Shown: positions 48,154 through 58,693, counted from the first letter of the stretch. The stretch is 64,000 nt of DNA from Terebella lapidaria (GCA_949152475.1 OX424568.1:11383667-11447666), one strand, 5' to 3'. Numbers and translations are program-made. Notes: generated by a model not told the origin, from the letters alone.

Positions 48154-49872
48154 ATGGCTCTTTCTAAACCTCCTCACTTCCGTTCTTTTTACACTCTTCT
48201 TCAATGCTTTCACCATCTTTCACTAATGCTCCAGCAGTCTCAAGGCCAAGTCACCAGGGCTTTCAGTAAAAAACAACAACACCTGGATGACTTCATCAAA
48301 CCTGCTTGTTCTGGTCCTCTGATCAAACAAAAAATCTCCAAAATTAATCAAAATTGGGTACAAAACGTGACCGAACAATTGGTGGAACACTACGAGAGCT
48401 CAATTCAAAACCTTTTGGCCCACATTTCCTCTTTAGGTTTATCTGATTCGGACATTGCAAATTCGGTAGCTCTCGTCATTCAGCAGGCTAAATCTCATTT
48501 CGGCAAAAAACTTCAGGCTTCCACCATCCAGAAATTCAAAAGCTCCACTCTTCCAAATTCCCCTATTCCAAATTCTACCTCTCAATCAAAACCTCAGACT
48601 TGTGAGGTTAAAGGTCACAAACACCCACTTAGTAATTTCTTCCCATGTAATATATCCTATCGTGGTATGAGATTCCCTAGCCTTGAGCACATCTATCAGT
48701 ATCACAAAGCCCGGTACCATGACTGTCAACACCTAGCCAATCGGATCCTTAGGGCTCCCCATGCAGGAGTGGCTAAACGTTTGGCTAGTGAAATTCCTAG
48801 CCTGTCCCCATTCTGGCATAAAAGTAAAAATGGAATTATGCGTCAACTTCTTCAAGTTAAGTTTAATTCTTGCAAATTGTTCCGTGACACTCTGATGGGT
48901 CTACCGGAAGGGTGTCACATTGTCCATCCAGTTCCTGACAGCCACTGGGGTGTTAATCATCATGGTCAAGGCTCTAACTTCTTTGGCCGCCTCCTAATGG
49001 ACCTAAAACGTGCCAACTCTCCTACTAACAATCCTAAACCCTCTCGCTCTTCACCTCCATCTTCAAATAACACCCTCCCTGAAACCCTTCCCTCTTTGTC
49101 CACTTCTAACCGCTTCCAACTCCTTGACACCCTCTCTAATCCTCCTTGCCTCTCATCATCTGATGATTGGCCACCTCTCTCTCGTTCTTCTCCTGATAAC
49201 CACCTTAGTGCCACGCCCAGACGGCGTCCGCGCTCTCCTTCTCCTGAACTCTCACCCTCCTCTCTACCTAAAGGCAAACGCTCTCGCTTTGCCTCTCCTA
49301 AAAACTCTCCTAACACCACTTTCCATGTCTCCCCTTCCACTATCAGAGGGCCCAAAACTCTTTGGACCCTTCCTAGACTAACCTCCTCCACTGTCGTCCT
49401 CGGCTCTCCTAACCTCTCTCGCATCACCAAATCCCCCGTTAGTGATATCCAAGTTGTGTCTTATCCTGGAGCTTTGTTCAACCATCTGAGAATGATGTTC
49501 ACGGCCTGTAAAAAAACATTTGATGCCCCCAAAAACTTAATCTTAAGTGTTGGCCTGAACAATCGAAGCTCCAAACCAAGTGTTACTTCAATTCCAGAGC
49601 TGAGGAATATGCTCAGCAGTGCTTTCCGAATCTTCCCCCACTCCAAAATTCTTATTCCAAAAATTAACTACTCAGACAATCTTCCGTCTGTAGAGAAACG
49701 CAACTTGGATATGATTAACAGGGCTTTAGATGACATGAGTTCACGTTTCAGCAATCTCACAGTTGTTAAACAATTGGATCCAATCAGGTTCTCTACACAG
49801 CCAGATAACATTCATTGGACTGAACAAACGGCCAATGAAATGTTGAAATGCTGGCTCAGTCATTTAAACTAA
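48154..49872 (+). CDS. PLE ORF1: NADAR domain plus SGNH-like domain protein
   Basis: A 572-residue protein, first ORF of the Penelope-like element. The open frame begins at a TTG at 48133; I chose the first ATG. Residues 1-130 are helix-rich and unrecognised. Residues about 156-286 match the NADAR (DUF1768/YbiA-like) fold: LSNFFP at 159-164, SLEHIYQYHKA at 176-186, AK at 207-208, W221, IMRQLLQVKF at 228-237, WG at 265-266 and a GSNFFGRLLM block at 273-282. Known NADAR enzymes act on ADP-ribose-linked substrates, including ADP-ribosylated guanine in nucleic acid. Residues 290-405 are a Ser/Pro-rich basic linker. Residues about 411-570 resemble an SGNH/GDSL domain: GSPNLSRI at 417-424, LSVGLNNR at 464-471, DNIHWTEQTA at 551-560. 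The end of the frame overlaps the next PLE segment by 25 bases. NADAR assignment is strong; SGNH is likely; biochemical activity is inferred. Confidence 0.88.
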   Translation: MALSKPPHFRSFYTLLQCFHHLSLMLQQSQGQVTRAFSKKQQHLDDFIKPACSGPLIKQKISKINQNWVQNVTEQLVEHYESSIQNLLAHISSLGLSDSDIANSVALVIQQAKSHFGKKLQASTIQKFKSSTLPNSPIPNSTSQSKPQTCEVKGHKHPLSNFFPCNISYRGMRFPSLEHIYQYHKARYHDCQHLANRILRAPHAGVAKRLASEIPSLSPFWHKSKNGIMRQLLQVKFNSCKLFRDTLMGLPEGCHIVHPVPDSHWGVNHHGQGSNFFGRLLMDLKRANSPTNNPKPSRSSPPSSNNTLPETLPSLSTSNRFQLLDTLSNPPCLSSSDDWPPLSRSSPDNHLSATPRRRPRSPSPELSPSSLPKGKRSRFASPKNSPNTTFHVSPSTIRGPKTLWTLPRLTSSTVVLGSPNLSRITKSPVSDIQVVSYPGALFNHLRMMFTACKKTFDAPKNLILSVGLNNRSSKPSVTSIPELRNMLSSAFRIFPHSKILIPKINYSDNLPSVEKRNLDMINRALDDMSSRFSNLTVVKQLDPIRFSTQPDNIHWTEQTANEMLKCWLSHLN

Positions 49873-50063
49873 ATCATTCTGAGAGTCCACCGAACTCCAG
49901 TACGACTAATAATGTTGTAAACCTTTCCAAATTTACACTTTCGGACACACAAATCGCTCTTCTAAATCGTGGTTTGACTTTTGTTCCCACACCCAAAATA
50001 ACATTGGATCCAATTGAACAGGCTGTGCAAGATTTTGGTAGAAAACTCAAACTTAAAAATTAA
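49848..50063 (+). CDS. PLE ORF2 amino-terminal segment (separate frame)
   Basis: A 71-residue frame overlapping the end of ORF1. It carries the sequence NLSKFTLSDTQIALLNRGLT followed by FVPTP and a DFGRKLKL tail. A block of this type (NLS, LL.RGL.F.PTP, F.RKL.L) stands at the amino terminus of PLE polyproteins, before the RT fingers. It is therefore probably the real start of the RT protein rather than a separate gene. It lies in a different frame from the RT ORF. Coding similarity continues downstream of its stop to about 50,200, so roughly two breaks separate it from the main ORF. Either the copy is slightly decayed or recoding is used; the sequence alone does not decide. Confidence 0.65.
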   Translation: MLAQSFKLNHSESPPNSSTTNNVVNLSKFTLSDTQIALLNRGLTFVPTPKITLDPIEQAVQDFGRKLKLKN

Positions 50064-50224
50064 TTTTCTCACCGTCCAAATTCATTTACAAATAGATCCA
50101 AATTCACTCCAAAATCTACTTGGACTCCACCCAGTTCCATGATTGACAAGCCTGTTTTAGATTGCATTTCGGCAATATCTAAAGAAATTGAAAATTTGAA
50201 AATTCAACCAGAAATCTAACGAAA

Positions 50225-52144
50225 ATGGAATATAAAACTATAAAGGATTTACAAAATAACGTAGACTTGGTAATCAAAAAAGCAGATAAAGGTAGTGCAG
50301 TCGTAATTATGGCTAGGCAAAATTATATTAATGAAGGCTTTCGTCAATTATACAATCCAGCTCATTACAGAGAAATTGACACTCCTCTTTACCCAGAAAA
50401 TTCAGAAAAAATAACAAAAATTTTAAAAGGATTACGCAGTTCTGGATGCCTTTCTGAAAAAGTATTCCAATTTCTTTTACCACCAGAACGCCCTCGTCAA
50501 AGAAGATTTTATATGCTACCTAAAATTCATAAACCCAAAGACTCCTGGCCAATTCCAAATGTAATGCCTCCAGGGCGCCCAATTGTATCTGACTGCAGCA
50601 GTGAATCTGAAAAAGTAGCTATGTATATTGATTCATATATAAAGGATCAAGCAAATAAACATCCGTCATATATAAAAAACACGTATGACTTTTTAGATAA
50701 AGTTAGAGGGCTTGAACTAGATCCAAATTCGTTACTAATCACTTTAGATGTTGAAAGTATGTATACTAATATAAATCATGAAGAAGGTATCCAAGCAATT
50801 AAAAATGCATTCCCGACTCTGAAAAACAATGAACTATTCAAAGGTATAATAGAATTATTGGAAATTTCACTTAAATGTAATGACTTTGAATTTGACGGTA
50901 AGACATTCCTACAAGTTTCAGGTACAGCCATGGGTCAGAAATATGCACCTCATTATGCAGATATTTATATGGCTGAATTTGAAAAGCAAGCATTACAAAA
51001 GTGTCCATTCCAACCAGATTGCTATTATAGGTATTTAGATGACATTTTCCTCATTTGGCCACACGGCATTTCCAAATTTAATCAGTTTCTCGAAATATTC
51101 AATTCTCATAGGGCATCAATCAAGTTCAAAGCTGAAATTAGTACTGATTCAGTTAATTTTTTGGATACTACTTTGTTCAGGAGCAAAGAAAACACATTAG
51201 AAGCAAAAGTTTTCTTCAAGCCAACGGATACTCATCTGTTGTTGCATAAGCTCTCTTTTCATCCAAAACACACTTATAAAGGACTAATCAAGTCCCAAGT
51301 TTTTCGATTTTTCCAAATTTGCTCATATCCAGATGATGTTGAATCAGCTTGTCAAATATTATTCAAGGCACTTTCGAAACGTAACTATTCAAAACGTTGG
51401 CTTCGCAAAATCAAGAATGAAACATTGAGAATTTTGAACAGTGAGGAAAGATTAGGTTCTGATTTTCAATTGCCCACTTCCAGCTCGTCTGGCTCAAAAC
51501 CTTGTAATTCTAGACAATGTCAGACATGTCATTTAGTTCCAAATTGTCAAAATTTCTCGGGATCAGTTTTGGAACAAACCTACTCAATCAACTCAGCTTT
51601 GGATTGCAACTCAGAAAATATAATTTATCTATACACTTGTAAGCTTTGCGAAAAACAATATGTAGGTGAAACCGGTAAATCACTCAAATTCAGAAACAAT
51701 CGTCACCGTGCTGCAATAACTAGCTGCAATGAGGAAAATGCATTATACAGTCATCTATCTAAATTTCACAGCAAAACTGAATTTTCCATCGAATGTTTTT
51801 CTCTTTTACCAATTGAACAGGTTTCCGATCTTGGTGATGAACTTTTAAACAAACAATGGCGACTTGAAAGGGAATATTGTTGGATTGATACTCTAGGCAC
51901 TTTCGAACCTCATGGCCTCAACGTTCAAAAATTTACAAAGTATGACCCTTTGAACAAAAGTAAAAATAAATTCGACCTGGTGTATATAGTACCCTTCTCA
52001 AAAACAGGTGCTCTTTCGGCCCAAATTGTTAAAAAGCATATGAAACAACTCAACAAAAATACTGATGGTGATATTAAAATAGCAACAGCTTACAAGAAGC
52101 ATCAAAACCTTAAAGAACTTTTAGTCAGAAGCAGACTTAAATAA
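50225..52144 (+). CDS. Penelope-like reverse transcriptase with C-terminal GIY-YIG endonuclease
   Basis: A 639-residue protein that copies element RNA into DNA and nicks the target. PLE signatures in order are: IKKADKGSAVVIM at 17-29; LPKIHKP at 98-104; PGRPIVSDCSSES at 116-128; motif A LDVESMYTNI at 174-183 with Asp175; motif B GTAMGQKYAPHYADIYM at 233-249; motif C YRYLDDIFLIW at 268-278 with Asp272/273; NFLDTTL at 311-317. A Cys-rich linker (PCNSRQCQTC, 426-435) precedes a GIY-YIG nuclease: IIYLYTCKLC at 466-475, YVGET at 479-483, Arg490, and LEREYCWIDTL at 547-557 with candidate catalytic Glu550, then HGLN. The zinc-finger-linked nuclease is as in animal GIY-YIG PLEs (Neptune/Penelope side). 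The ATG at 50225 is simply the first in the open frame; the true N terminus is probably upstream at 49,848. Confidence 0.95.
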   Translation: MEYKTIKDLQNNVDLVIKKADKGSAVVIMARQNYINEGFRQLYNPAHYREIDTPLYPENSEKITKILKGLRSSGCLSEKVFQFLLPPERPRQRRFYMLPKIHKPKDSWPIPNVMPPGRPIVSDCSSESEKVAMYIDSYIKDQANKHPSYIKNTYDFLDKVRGLELDPNSLLITLDVESMYTNINHEEGIQAIKNAFPTLKNNELFKGIIELLEISLKCNDFEFDGKTFLQVSGTAMGQKYAPHYADIYMAEFEKQALQKCPFQPDCYYRYLDDIFLIWPHGISKFNQFLEIFNSHRASIKFKAEISTDSVNFLDTTLFRSKENTLEAKVFFKPTDTHLLLHKLSFHPKHTYKGLIKSQVFRFFQICSYPDDVESACQILFKALSKRNYSKRWLRKIKNETLRILNSEERLGSDFQLPTSSSSGSKPCNSRQCQTCHLVPNCQNFSGSVLEQTYSINSALDCNSENIIYLYTCKLCEKQYVGETGKSLKFRNNRHRAAITSCNEENALYSHLSKFHSKTEFSIECFSLLPIEQVSDLGDELLNKQWRLEREYCWIDTLGTFEPHGLNVQKFTKYDPLNKSKNKFDLVYIVPFSKTGALSAQIVKKHMKQLNKNTDGDIKIATAYKKHQNLKELLVRSRLK

Positions 52145-52753
52145 TCCAACAAAATTTGTTCAATGTCGCTCATTGAATTTTTATTGCTGTTTTATGTTAT
52201 GTGTTACTCTTACAATTATCTTGTGCCAGTGCATTTTTTATTCTCTCCAAACCATACCACTGAGCCTTTGCCTCTGCTGGTGGGCGGTAATTTTTTCTCT
52301 GATAATACCCTAAAATACCCTAAAATCTGTTTCCACTTTCTTCTTCTGGTCGGAACACTCTTGACCACCCTGCTCAATCATGACGCATCCAAACATGATT
52401 TACTACATGTGTATTCATATGACTGGAGATTTCCACCTTATTTTTTAAAACTACTCGTGTTGGCTTTTGATAGGGTAGCTATGCACTTGTCACACAACTA
52501 TTGACTGGGGTGTGTTCTGACATTCTAAATTGTTTTGTGTTGTTTGGCAGTTGTATGCTGGTTCCGTCAAGTAAACAGTAGGAAAACCTGTATTTCTCAC
52601 ACTGTCCGCCCCTGATGACGCCAGTGTGGCTTTGGCTTCAATACTTAATAAAATTTAGTTCATATTCCAAAAATGTTGAACATTACATTTGTTATTTGCA
52701 CCATCACAATCTGGTTCCAATGGCGGTAATATGTTGGTAATTACATTTCTTCA
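52145..52753 (+). other. PLE 3' untranslated tail
   Basis: About 610 bp from the RT stop to a conserved TTACAT end. The last ~300 bp (from about 52,456) belong to a family also seen at about 45,373-45,655 and 35,103-35,400 on the plus strand, and inverted at 46,890-47,190 and 54,221-54,521. All contain a GGCAGTTGTAT-like block, a TGATGACGCCAG-like block and a common 3' end resembling GATTGATACTTACAT. An AATAAA-like signal is present near 52,658. A 113-residue hydrophobic frame (52,163-52,504) falls in this tail; I do not consider it a gene. Confidence 0.6.
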
Positions 52754-53716
52754 GATGCATCAATAACCATGAATGAGCAATTCCAGTGGACGTCAGACAA
52801 GGCTTGATGTTGATGGTTTTGAAGTCATGAAAATATAATGAGATTCATGCTCAAGTCACTTCTGTCTCTGACACCAATCACTATAGAAAGTGGAGTTTTG
52901 ATAGCATACATTTGTGATATACTCACTGTTGATATAAAAAAGATAATGCAATAATTTATCATTTATTTCATGTTTCTGATAGGGACTTCAGTTTTTATTG
53001 TCACTGTCTTAATAAATATTTGCCGCTGTCGTTAGAAAACAATAAATTCTGGCCATCTTTCTCGTTTTGTGATGGGTAATCACTTGTCAGTGGAACATGT
53101 GCGATAAAGGCTTGCGTATTTGATAATTTGATTGCAGCTCTGTTTCACACGTTGCGGTTCTCGAACATCGCTTGACATCGTTAATAAAACCTTATCAGTT
53201 CCAGCTCAGACTCATCCATTATTTGGACAAGCTGATTTTCTTATGCCGACAGTGCAATTTCGTGTAGTGACCCTTCGTACTGACCGATGGAAAACGATGA
53301 CTAAAAGTATAGAAATAATTTCATACTTTCTCCGAGTCAATACCCAGTATATTTATCTCATATGAGAATCTAGCCGTGGGATATAAAGCGAATAACATCC
53401 TCAATAAGCATTTATAATTGTTTCTGGATGGCGTTGAACAATGTGGAGCCAAGGCCTTCCTGTGTGTGCTATGGTATCCTTGAATATTGGTGGTATTGCC
53501 CCAACATGCCTGGGAATTGGTGCCAGGTACCTAATAAATATAACATGAGATACTAGCCTATTCAATCACATCTATCAGAAAACAATCGATACCCCATTTC
53601 AGGTCAGTTTGGTGATTTCCACTCTCGTGATATGAATAATTGTTGTGTTGTACTTTTAACAGACAACTACCCTCTGTATATTTACAGCATATAGTCGATT
53701 TCAGCGACACGAATAA

Positions 53717-53839
53717 TTGACCTTACGATTGTCATGATTGAACACCTTTTTTGTGAAGCGTACATATCGGACAAATATTGCCGAACAATAGTAATCCCCT
53801 CGGACAAACAACTCAAAGCATACATCGTCGTAAGGGCAA
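53717..53839. mobile_element. Short TIR insertion in right PLE repeat
   Basis: About 123 bp with ends TTGACCTTACGA and TCGTAAGGGCAA, imperfectly inverted. It is absent from the left repeat, where the sequence around 46,500 runs straight through. A small MITE-like insertion is the simplest reading. Confidence 0.5.
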
Positions 53840-54220
53840 TTACAATGTGACTCACCAAGCACATTCAAATGGAAATTGTGATGACCGTGTTCTCAAAGCA
53901 TTCTCAACGCGACCAGACACTTTATGGGTTGAGATTTTGAGTGACTTTTTTCATTTCGAGAGAGAATATCGGTGGACCGTCTGGTGAAAGAGATGATTTG
54001 CTGTCGTTGTTGACGCATCAACGTTATCTGTGAATCGTTTCCCAGACATATTTGTAGATGTCTAGACGAGATGAACTTGGAGTCAATGGGAGACTTGTCG
54101 TTCTAAAGATGGCGTCAATAACGGAATATGTCGTACGTCCATTAACAGCACTTAAATAATCAATTAGTGGTGTTATGAGTAAGATGTTTGGATCGAAATA
54201 TGGAAGTTCTGTGTATGGCA

Positions 54221-54521
54221 TGTAAGTATCAATCTATTGCTACCAATAGATTTTGATGATGCCAATAGCAAACGTAAAATACAACATTTTGCGATAGAAT
54301 CAAAGCCCGGCCAGTTAGTTTATTCAGAGACACGTTGGTGTCACCAGGAGCAAACAGTGTGTAAAGTGTAGTTGTTTATACTGTACACCTGATGGAATTA
54401 GAATACAACTGCCCAACAACCTATACAATTAATTTAGAAATCCGAAACAAACTCCATGCAATAAATGTATGACAAGTACCTATTCACAAGCCGAAAGGCT
54501 ACTGAGTTTATGGTATACTTA
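54221..54521 (-). repeat. Inverted PLE 3'-tail copy (right repeat)
   Basis: Counterpart of the inverted tail in the left repeat, lying exactly 7,331 bp downstream and apparently identical to it. Confidence 0.75.
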
Positions 54522-55457
54522 CAAGGAACCTTTCAGCAATACGTCATCTCAATCTTTCTCAATATCTGTAACCAATTCACATTCATTAAATACGTATCAT
54601 TTTCAAATGTTTTCTCGGTTCAATGGATTGATTTGAGGTTGAATCTAGGTTAAATGAAACTGATAGTTGCGAATGAAATGATAATTACTTCTGTTGCAGT
54701 GAATACGTGGACAGTTATCATGGTTATGGTTTGAGGTTGGGACACAGGTATATGTCGCATGATTTATCTCCCATGGAAATCACCACATCGACATGAAAGC
54801 GATGATGTATTCAGTATCGATTTGTTTCCTGATAGGTGTGATCGAGCGAACTGGTGTCTCATCACATATTCATTGGGTATCCGGCAACAATTCCCGCGGG
54901 GATAGGGCAGCAACGCCACAATAGCTAAGGATACCAAGGCACACCAAGGACACTGTGAATGTTCCTCAACTCACAACATATTAATATGGCGTGGTGCATG
55001 ATACATTCTTGCTCAGAACCACCTGGAAACTATTACAAGTGGTGACGCTTTTTATGTGCAACTGCATTTTGATATTTTGCATTCATTACCATACAAAACG
55101 TTCTGTGTTTATTTTGTTTTGTTGAAATTTCCAATAGAATAAGTTATTTGATTATGGAAAGTTCTTCCTCGTTTAAAGTCAACACTTCTATATAATCACT
55201 ACACACGAAATATTGCATTTTCATAGTGTCCACAAAATGAATGGTTCTGCGCTGGAAATGATGAGATTTTATTGACTCTATCAAACACTACTTGAGAATC
55301 CTAATGTGTATAACAAAGCCGCTTTCAAATGAGCAAGACTTTGTCTCCCAAATAGGTATCGAAAATACTAAGAGGTTAGGAATTTATTGTTTTGAAACAA
55401 AATCGGCAAATATTATCATGACCTTCACAATGAACCATTATCAGAAATTATTGCATT

Positions 55458-56048
55458 CGGATTATTTGTATAACAATCCCAATATTGCGAGTGTATGTTA
55501 TAAAAGCTATCCTTTTTATATCGATCCTTCTCAAAATAGAAATGATTTAAATAGGGGACATTTATGCTTGTATAACATCATATATTCATGACTTTCAATA
55601 AAAGTCTAGCCTTCTCTCAAGTTTACTGTAAATGGTTTATGACAAAGTAGGTATATATTTGGAAATCTGACAAATACTGATAGATCAGCCAACAACAATC
55701 TACTCACTGATCTCAGCAATATGGTTTAAAATATCACCACAAACCATTTATTGCTGATCAGTCATTAAATTCGTGCCAATATCATTTTGCATTATACTAT
55801 GCACTGAATTGTTCCACAATTGATTTAAAATCAATGCATAGTATTTGTGTGATTAGCTTTATATGACGGTATTATCAGTTCCCTCTCTCATATACATGTC
55901 CGGTTCGTGGGCGCTTGAGGAACAAGCGAATATTCGATCTGATATCGAAAGGCATGAGCTCTCTCAAGGTGAATGTCTGAAATTTATTCTATTATAAATG
56001 TGTATTCTATTATAAATGTGCATCAATAATTGCGACCAATGTATGAAC
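55458..56048. other. Unique flank right of the PLE
   Basis: AT-rich, no homology to other parts of the window noticed, with an AATAAA at 55,597. No coding exon supported. Confidence 0.3.
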
Positions 56049-57930
56049 TCAAATGTAAATTAAGAATTCAACTGGTTTATTTATTTTTATATTAAGGTTA
56101 TATCTTATGTTTGGAAACGTAGATAACAGAAACGGAATTGAGATATTTGTTGCCACAATGACACCACATGGCCCCCCCCACACACACACACACACATTTG
56201 TAATACACATACAAGGCACATCTCTCTGTATTTGTGTTATGCTGAGTTCTGTTTTGACTGGAGTGCTATACAATTCTTGATTTGATGTTTGTCGTTGCAT
56301 GAGTTGATATACATCGCAATTGTTTATTGTAAAACATAAATAAGCACAACAGGAGAAAGCACAACAATAAGCACAACAGGAGAAAGGAATAAATAACTAA
56401 AGAAACGTTCATTGCTGACGTTCCTAATTATATGTATATCTGGCCATCACGCTTAGTTGGTATCAGTAAATAATTCATGTTTTGGGAATATACACATGTA
56501 ACAGTACTGAAAAAACGCATGTGTGTCTCTGGTGTTTTTATTCAGGTAATATTACATGATATCAAATTATACGCCTAGCATTAATTACAATACATGTACG
56601 TGAACGCAAGGTTATGATCCGGTGCACGTGTAAATTCATGATTCCCCCTCCAAAGTTATCTTCGTGTGACATTTTTCTTACTTGGAAGAGCAGGCCAAAT
56701 GTTGAAGCGTTTGTAAACGCCCGCTGTCATATCCTGACCGAAACCAGGTTTGGCCTCTGGTATCGCCTAGAAAGTGATAAATCGAATTACTGTGCCCCTG
56801 ACTAAGCGGTGACATGTGACATCAGTTCGCGTTGTATAAATGTCACGGGCAATATCTGTAAATTAGCTAATGCCTCGCCAAATGTCAGTAGCCTAATGTA
56901 CACATCTGCAAGGCTTTAAATTTGTACTTTAAATTGACTACTCTCTAACATTTATTAGCTTTTCCATTTGGAACACCATGTTCCTTGTCTGCAGACTTAT
57001 TTGAACATTAACTTGAGGCCAGGAATAGGAAATATTTCTCATCAAAACTAGAAATTCAACTGGTTTATTTATTTCTATATTAAAATTATTAATTTATATG
57101 TTATGTTTGGAAACGTAGATAACAGAAACGGAATCGAGGTATTTGTTGCCACAAGGACTCCACATGTTTGCCTCCGCCCCCCCCCCCCCCACACACACAT
57201 AAATTTGTAATACACATACAAGGCACATCTCTCTGTATTTGTGTTATGCTGAGTTCCATGATGTCAGTTTTGACATACAATTCTTGATTTGATGTGTGTT
57301 GTTTCATGATGTTGATATACATCGCAATTGTTTACTGTAAAACATATATGAATAAGCACAAAAGGAGAAAGGAATGAATACCTAAAGAAACGTTCATTGC
57401 TGGCGTTCCTAATTATATGTATATCTGGCCATCACGTATTGGTATCAGTAAATAATTCATGTTTTGGGAATATACACATGTAACAGTACTGAAAAAACGC
57501 ATGTTATTCATATATATTACATGATATAAAATTATACGCAGAGCATAGGAAATTACGAGTACATGTACGTGAACGCAAGGTTATGATCAGGTGCACGTGT
57601 AAATTCACGATTTCCCCTCCAAAGTTATCTTCGTTTGAAATTTTTCTTCCTTGGAAGAGCAGAGCGTTTGTAAACGTCCGCTGTCATGTCCTGTCCGGAA
57701 CCAGGATTGGCTTCTGGTATTGCCTGGGAAGTGATAAAACGAATTATCAGTTCGCGTTGTATAAATGTCACGGGCAATATCTGTAAATTAGCTAATGCAT
57801 CGCCAAATGTCAGTAGCCTAATGTACACATCTGCAAGGCTTTAAATTTGTACTTTAAATTGACGACTCTCTAACATTTATTAGCTTTTCCATTTGGAACA
57901 CCATGTTCCTTGTCCGCAGGATTATTTGAA
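56049..57930 (+). repeat. ~1-kb tandem duplication
   Basis: 56,049-56,940 and 57,055-57,930 match at an offset of about 970-1,000 bp. Shared blocks are GTTTGGAAACGTAGATAAC, an (AC)n tract, CATCACG-TTGGTATCAGTAAA and GGTTATGATC. Part (about 56,780-56,900) also occurs inverted at 42,005-42,150. Small frames (56,614-56,805; 57,583-57,786) share MIRCTCKF but diverge by indels; not supported as genes. Confidence 0.75.
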
Positions 57931-58048
57931 CATTACCTTGAGGCCAGGAATAGGGAATATTTCTCATCAAAACAAGAATTAAACGATTGCTGCATGAATC
58001 GAAATTGTTTAGGAATTGCAATAAAATTTGAGCCACTGGAAACGGAGT

Positions 58049-58693
58049 CCCACTGTCACGAATGTGGGCGGTGAATTGCAACGAATTGATATTCGTGGGA
58101 TCATTCGCCAACGTCGTTCTAATTCGTTGTAGTCCATTGTAGGTCGGCATCACTTTCGTTGTGCATCCGTGAGGTAGCAGAGGTGCCACGACAGTTTTGT
58201 AATGTTCAAATCAATCGTGGCTCCAGCACAAATTTTTCACAATCGTTGTGTGTTCGCCTGTTCTGCATCTTAGCGCTTCGTTCCTGTTCGTTCTTCCTCC
58301 GTTGTGGTTCTTGTTGTCTGTAGCGGCGAGGTAGAACGATGTAGGCTGATACGGAACGACCTAACAACGACGCACAAGGAATCAGTGCGACTTGGCGCCG
58401 ATGGTAGATGGAATCGGAACGGAAATCACTGCGAGGTACAGCGATATGCAAGGACTTGCAGTACGACAATGGCGATTTACGCTATTGTCGTACTTCGCAA
58501 GGAGATTTTATTAGCGATACTACGCAAGGAGATTTTATTGGCGATGCGCCGTATTAGCCTTATCTTCAAGTTGAATAGCAAAAATATTCGCCGGTATTCG
58601 TGGCCTGATCCGTCCTTTCACATTCGTTGTAATTCGCCACCAACATTCGTGACAGTTGCCTTGTGATCCGCCCCCAACATTCGTGACAGTGGG
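58049..58693. mobile_element. 645-bp MITE with CCCACTGTCACGAAT ends
   Basis: Terminal inverted repeats start CCCACTGTCACGAATGT. On the right the repeat is present twice (58,617-58,653 and 58,657-58,693). A central hairpin is at about 58,456-58,492 (AGTACGACAATGGCG and its near-inverse). No transposase. The superfamily is uncertain. Confidence 0.6.

Larger units (their letters stand above)
52456..55457 (+). repeat. Right flanking direct repeat of the PLE (pseudo-LTR)
   Basis: About 3.0 kb matching the left repeat and following the RT ORF directly. Compared with the left copy it has about 150 extra bp near 52,775-52,920 and a ~123-bp TIR insertion at 53,717-53,839. Homology to the left copy stops within 55,452-55,457 (TGCATT), after which unique flank begins. 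Frames shared by both copies (for example minus 54,024-54,221 and plus 54,465-54,653) are short and uninformative because the copies are nearly identical. Confidence 0.75.

Noticed and set aside
52163-52504. 113-residue hydrophobic frame after the RT gene
   Set aside because: Lies in the PLE 3' tail; the family copies elsewhere do not keep the frame.
45373-55457. PLE direct repeats as LTRs of an LTR retrotransposon
   Set aside because: The RT is of PLE type with GIY-YIG, there is no RNase H or integrase, and the repeats lack the usual TG...CA ends and contain PLE tails.
57854-58189. 111-residue minus frame
   Set aside because: Runs across the left end of the 58-kb MITE, so it is a chance frame over a transposon boundary.
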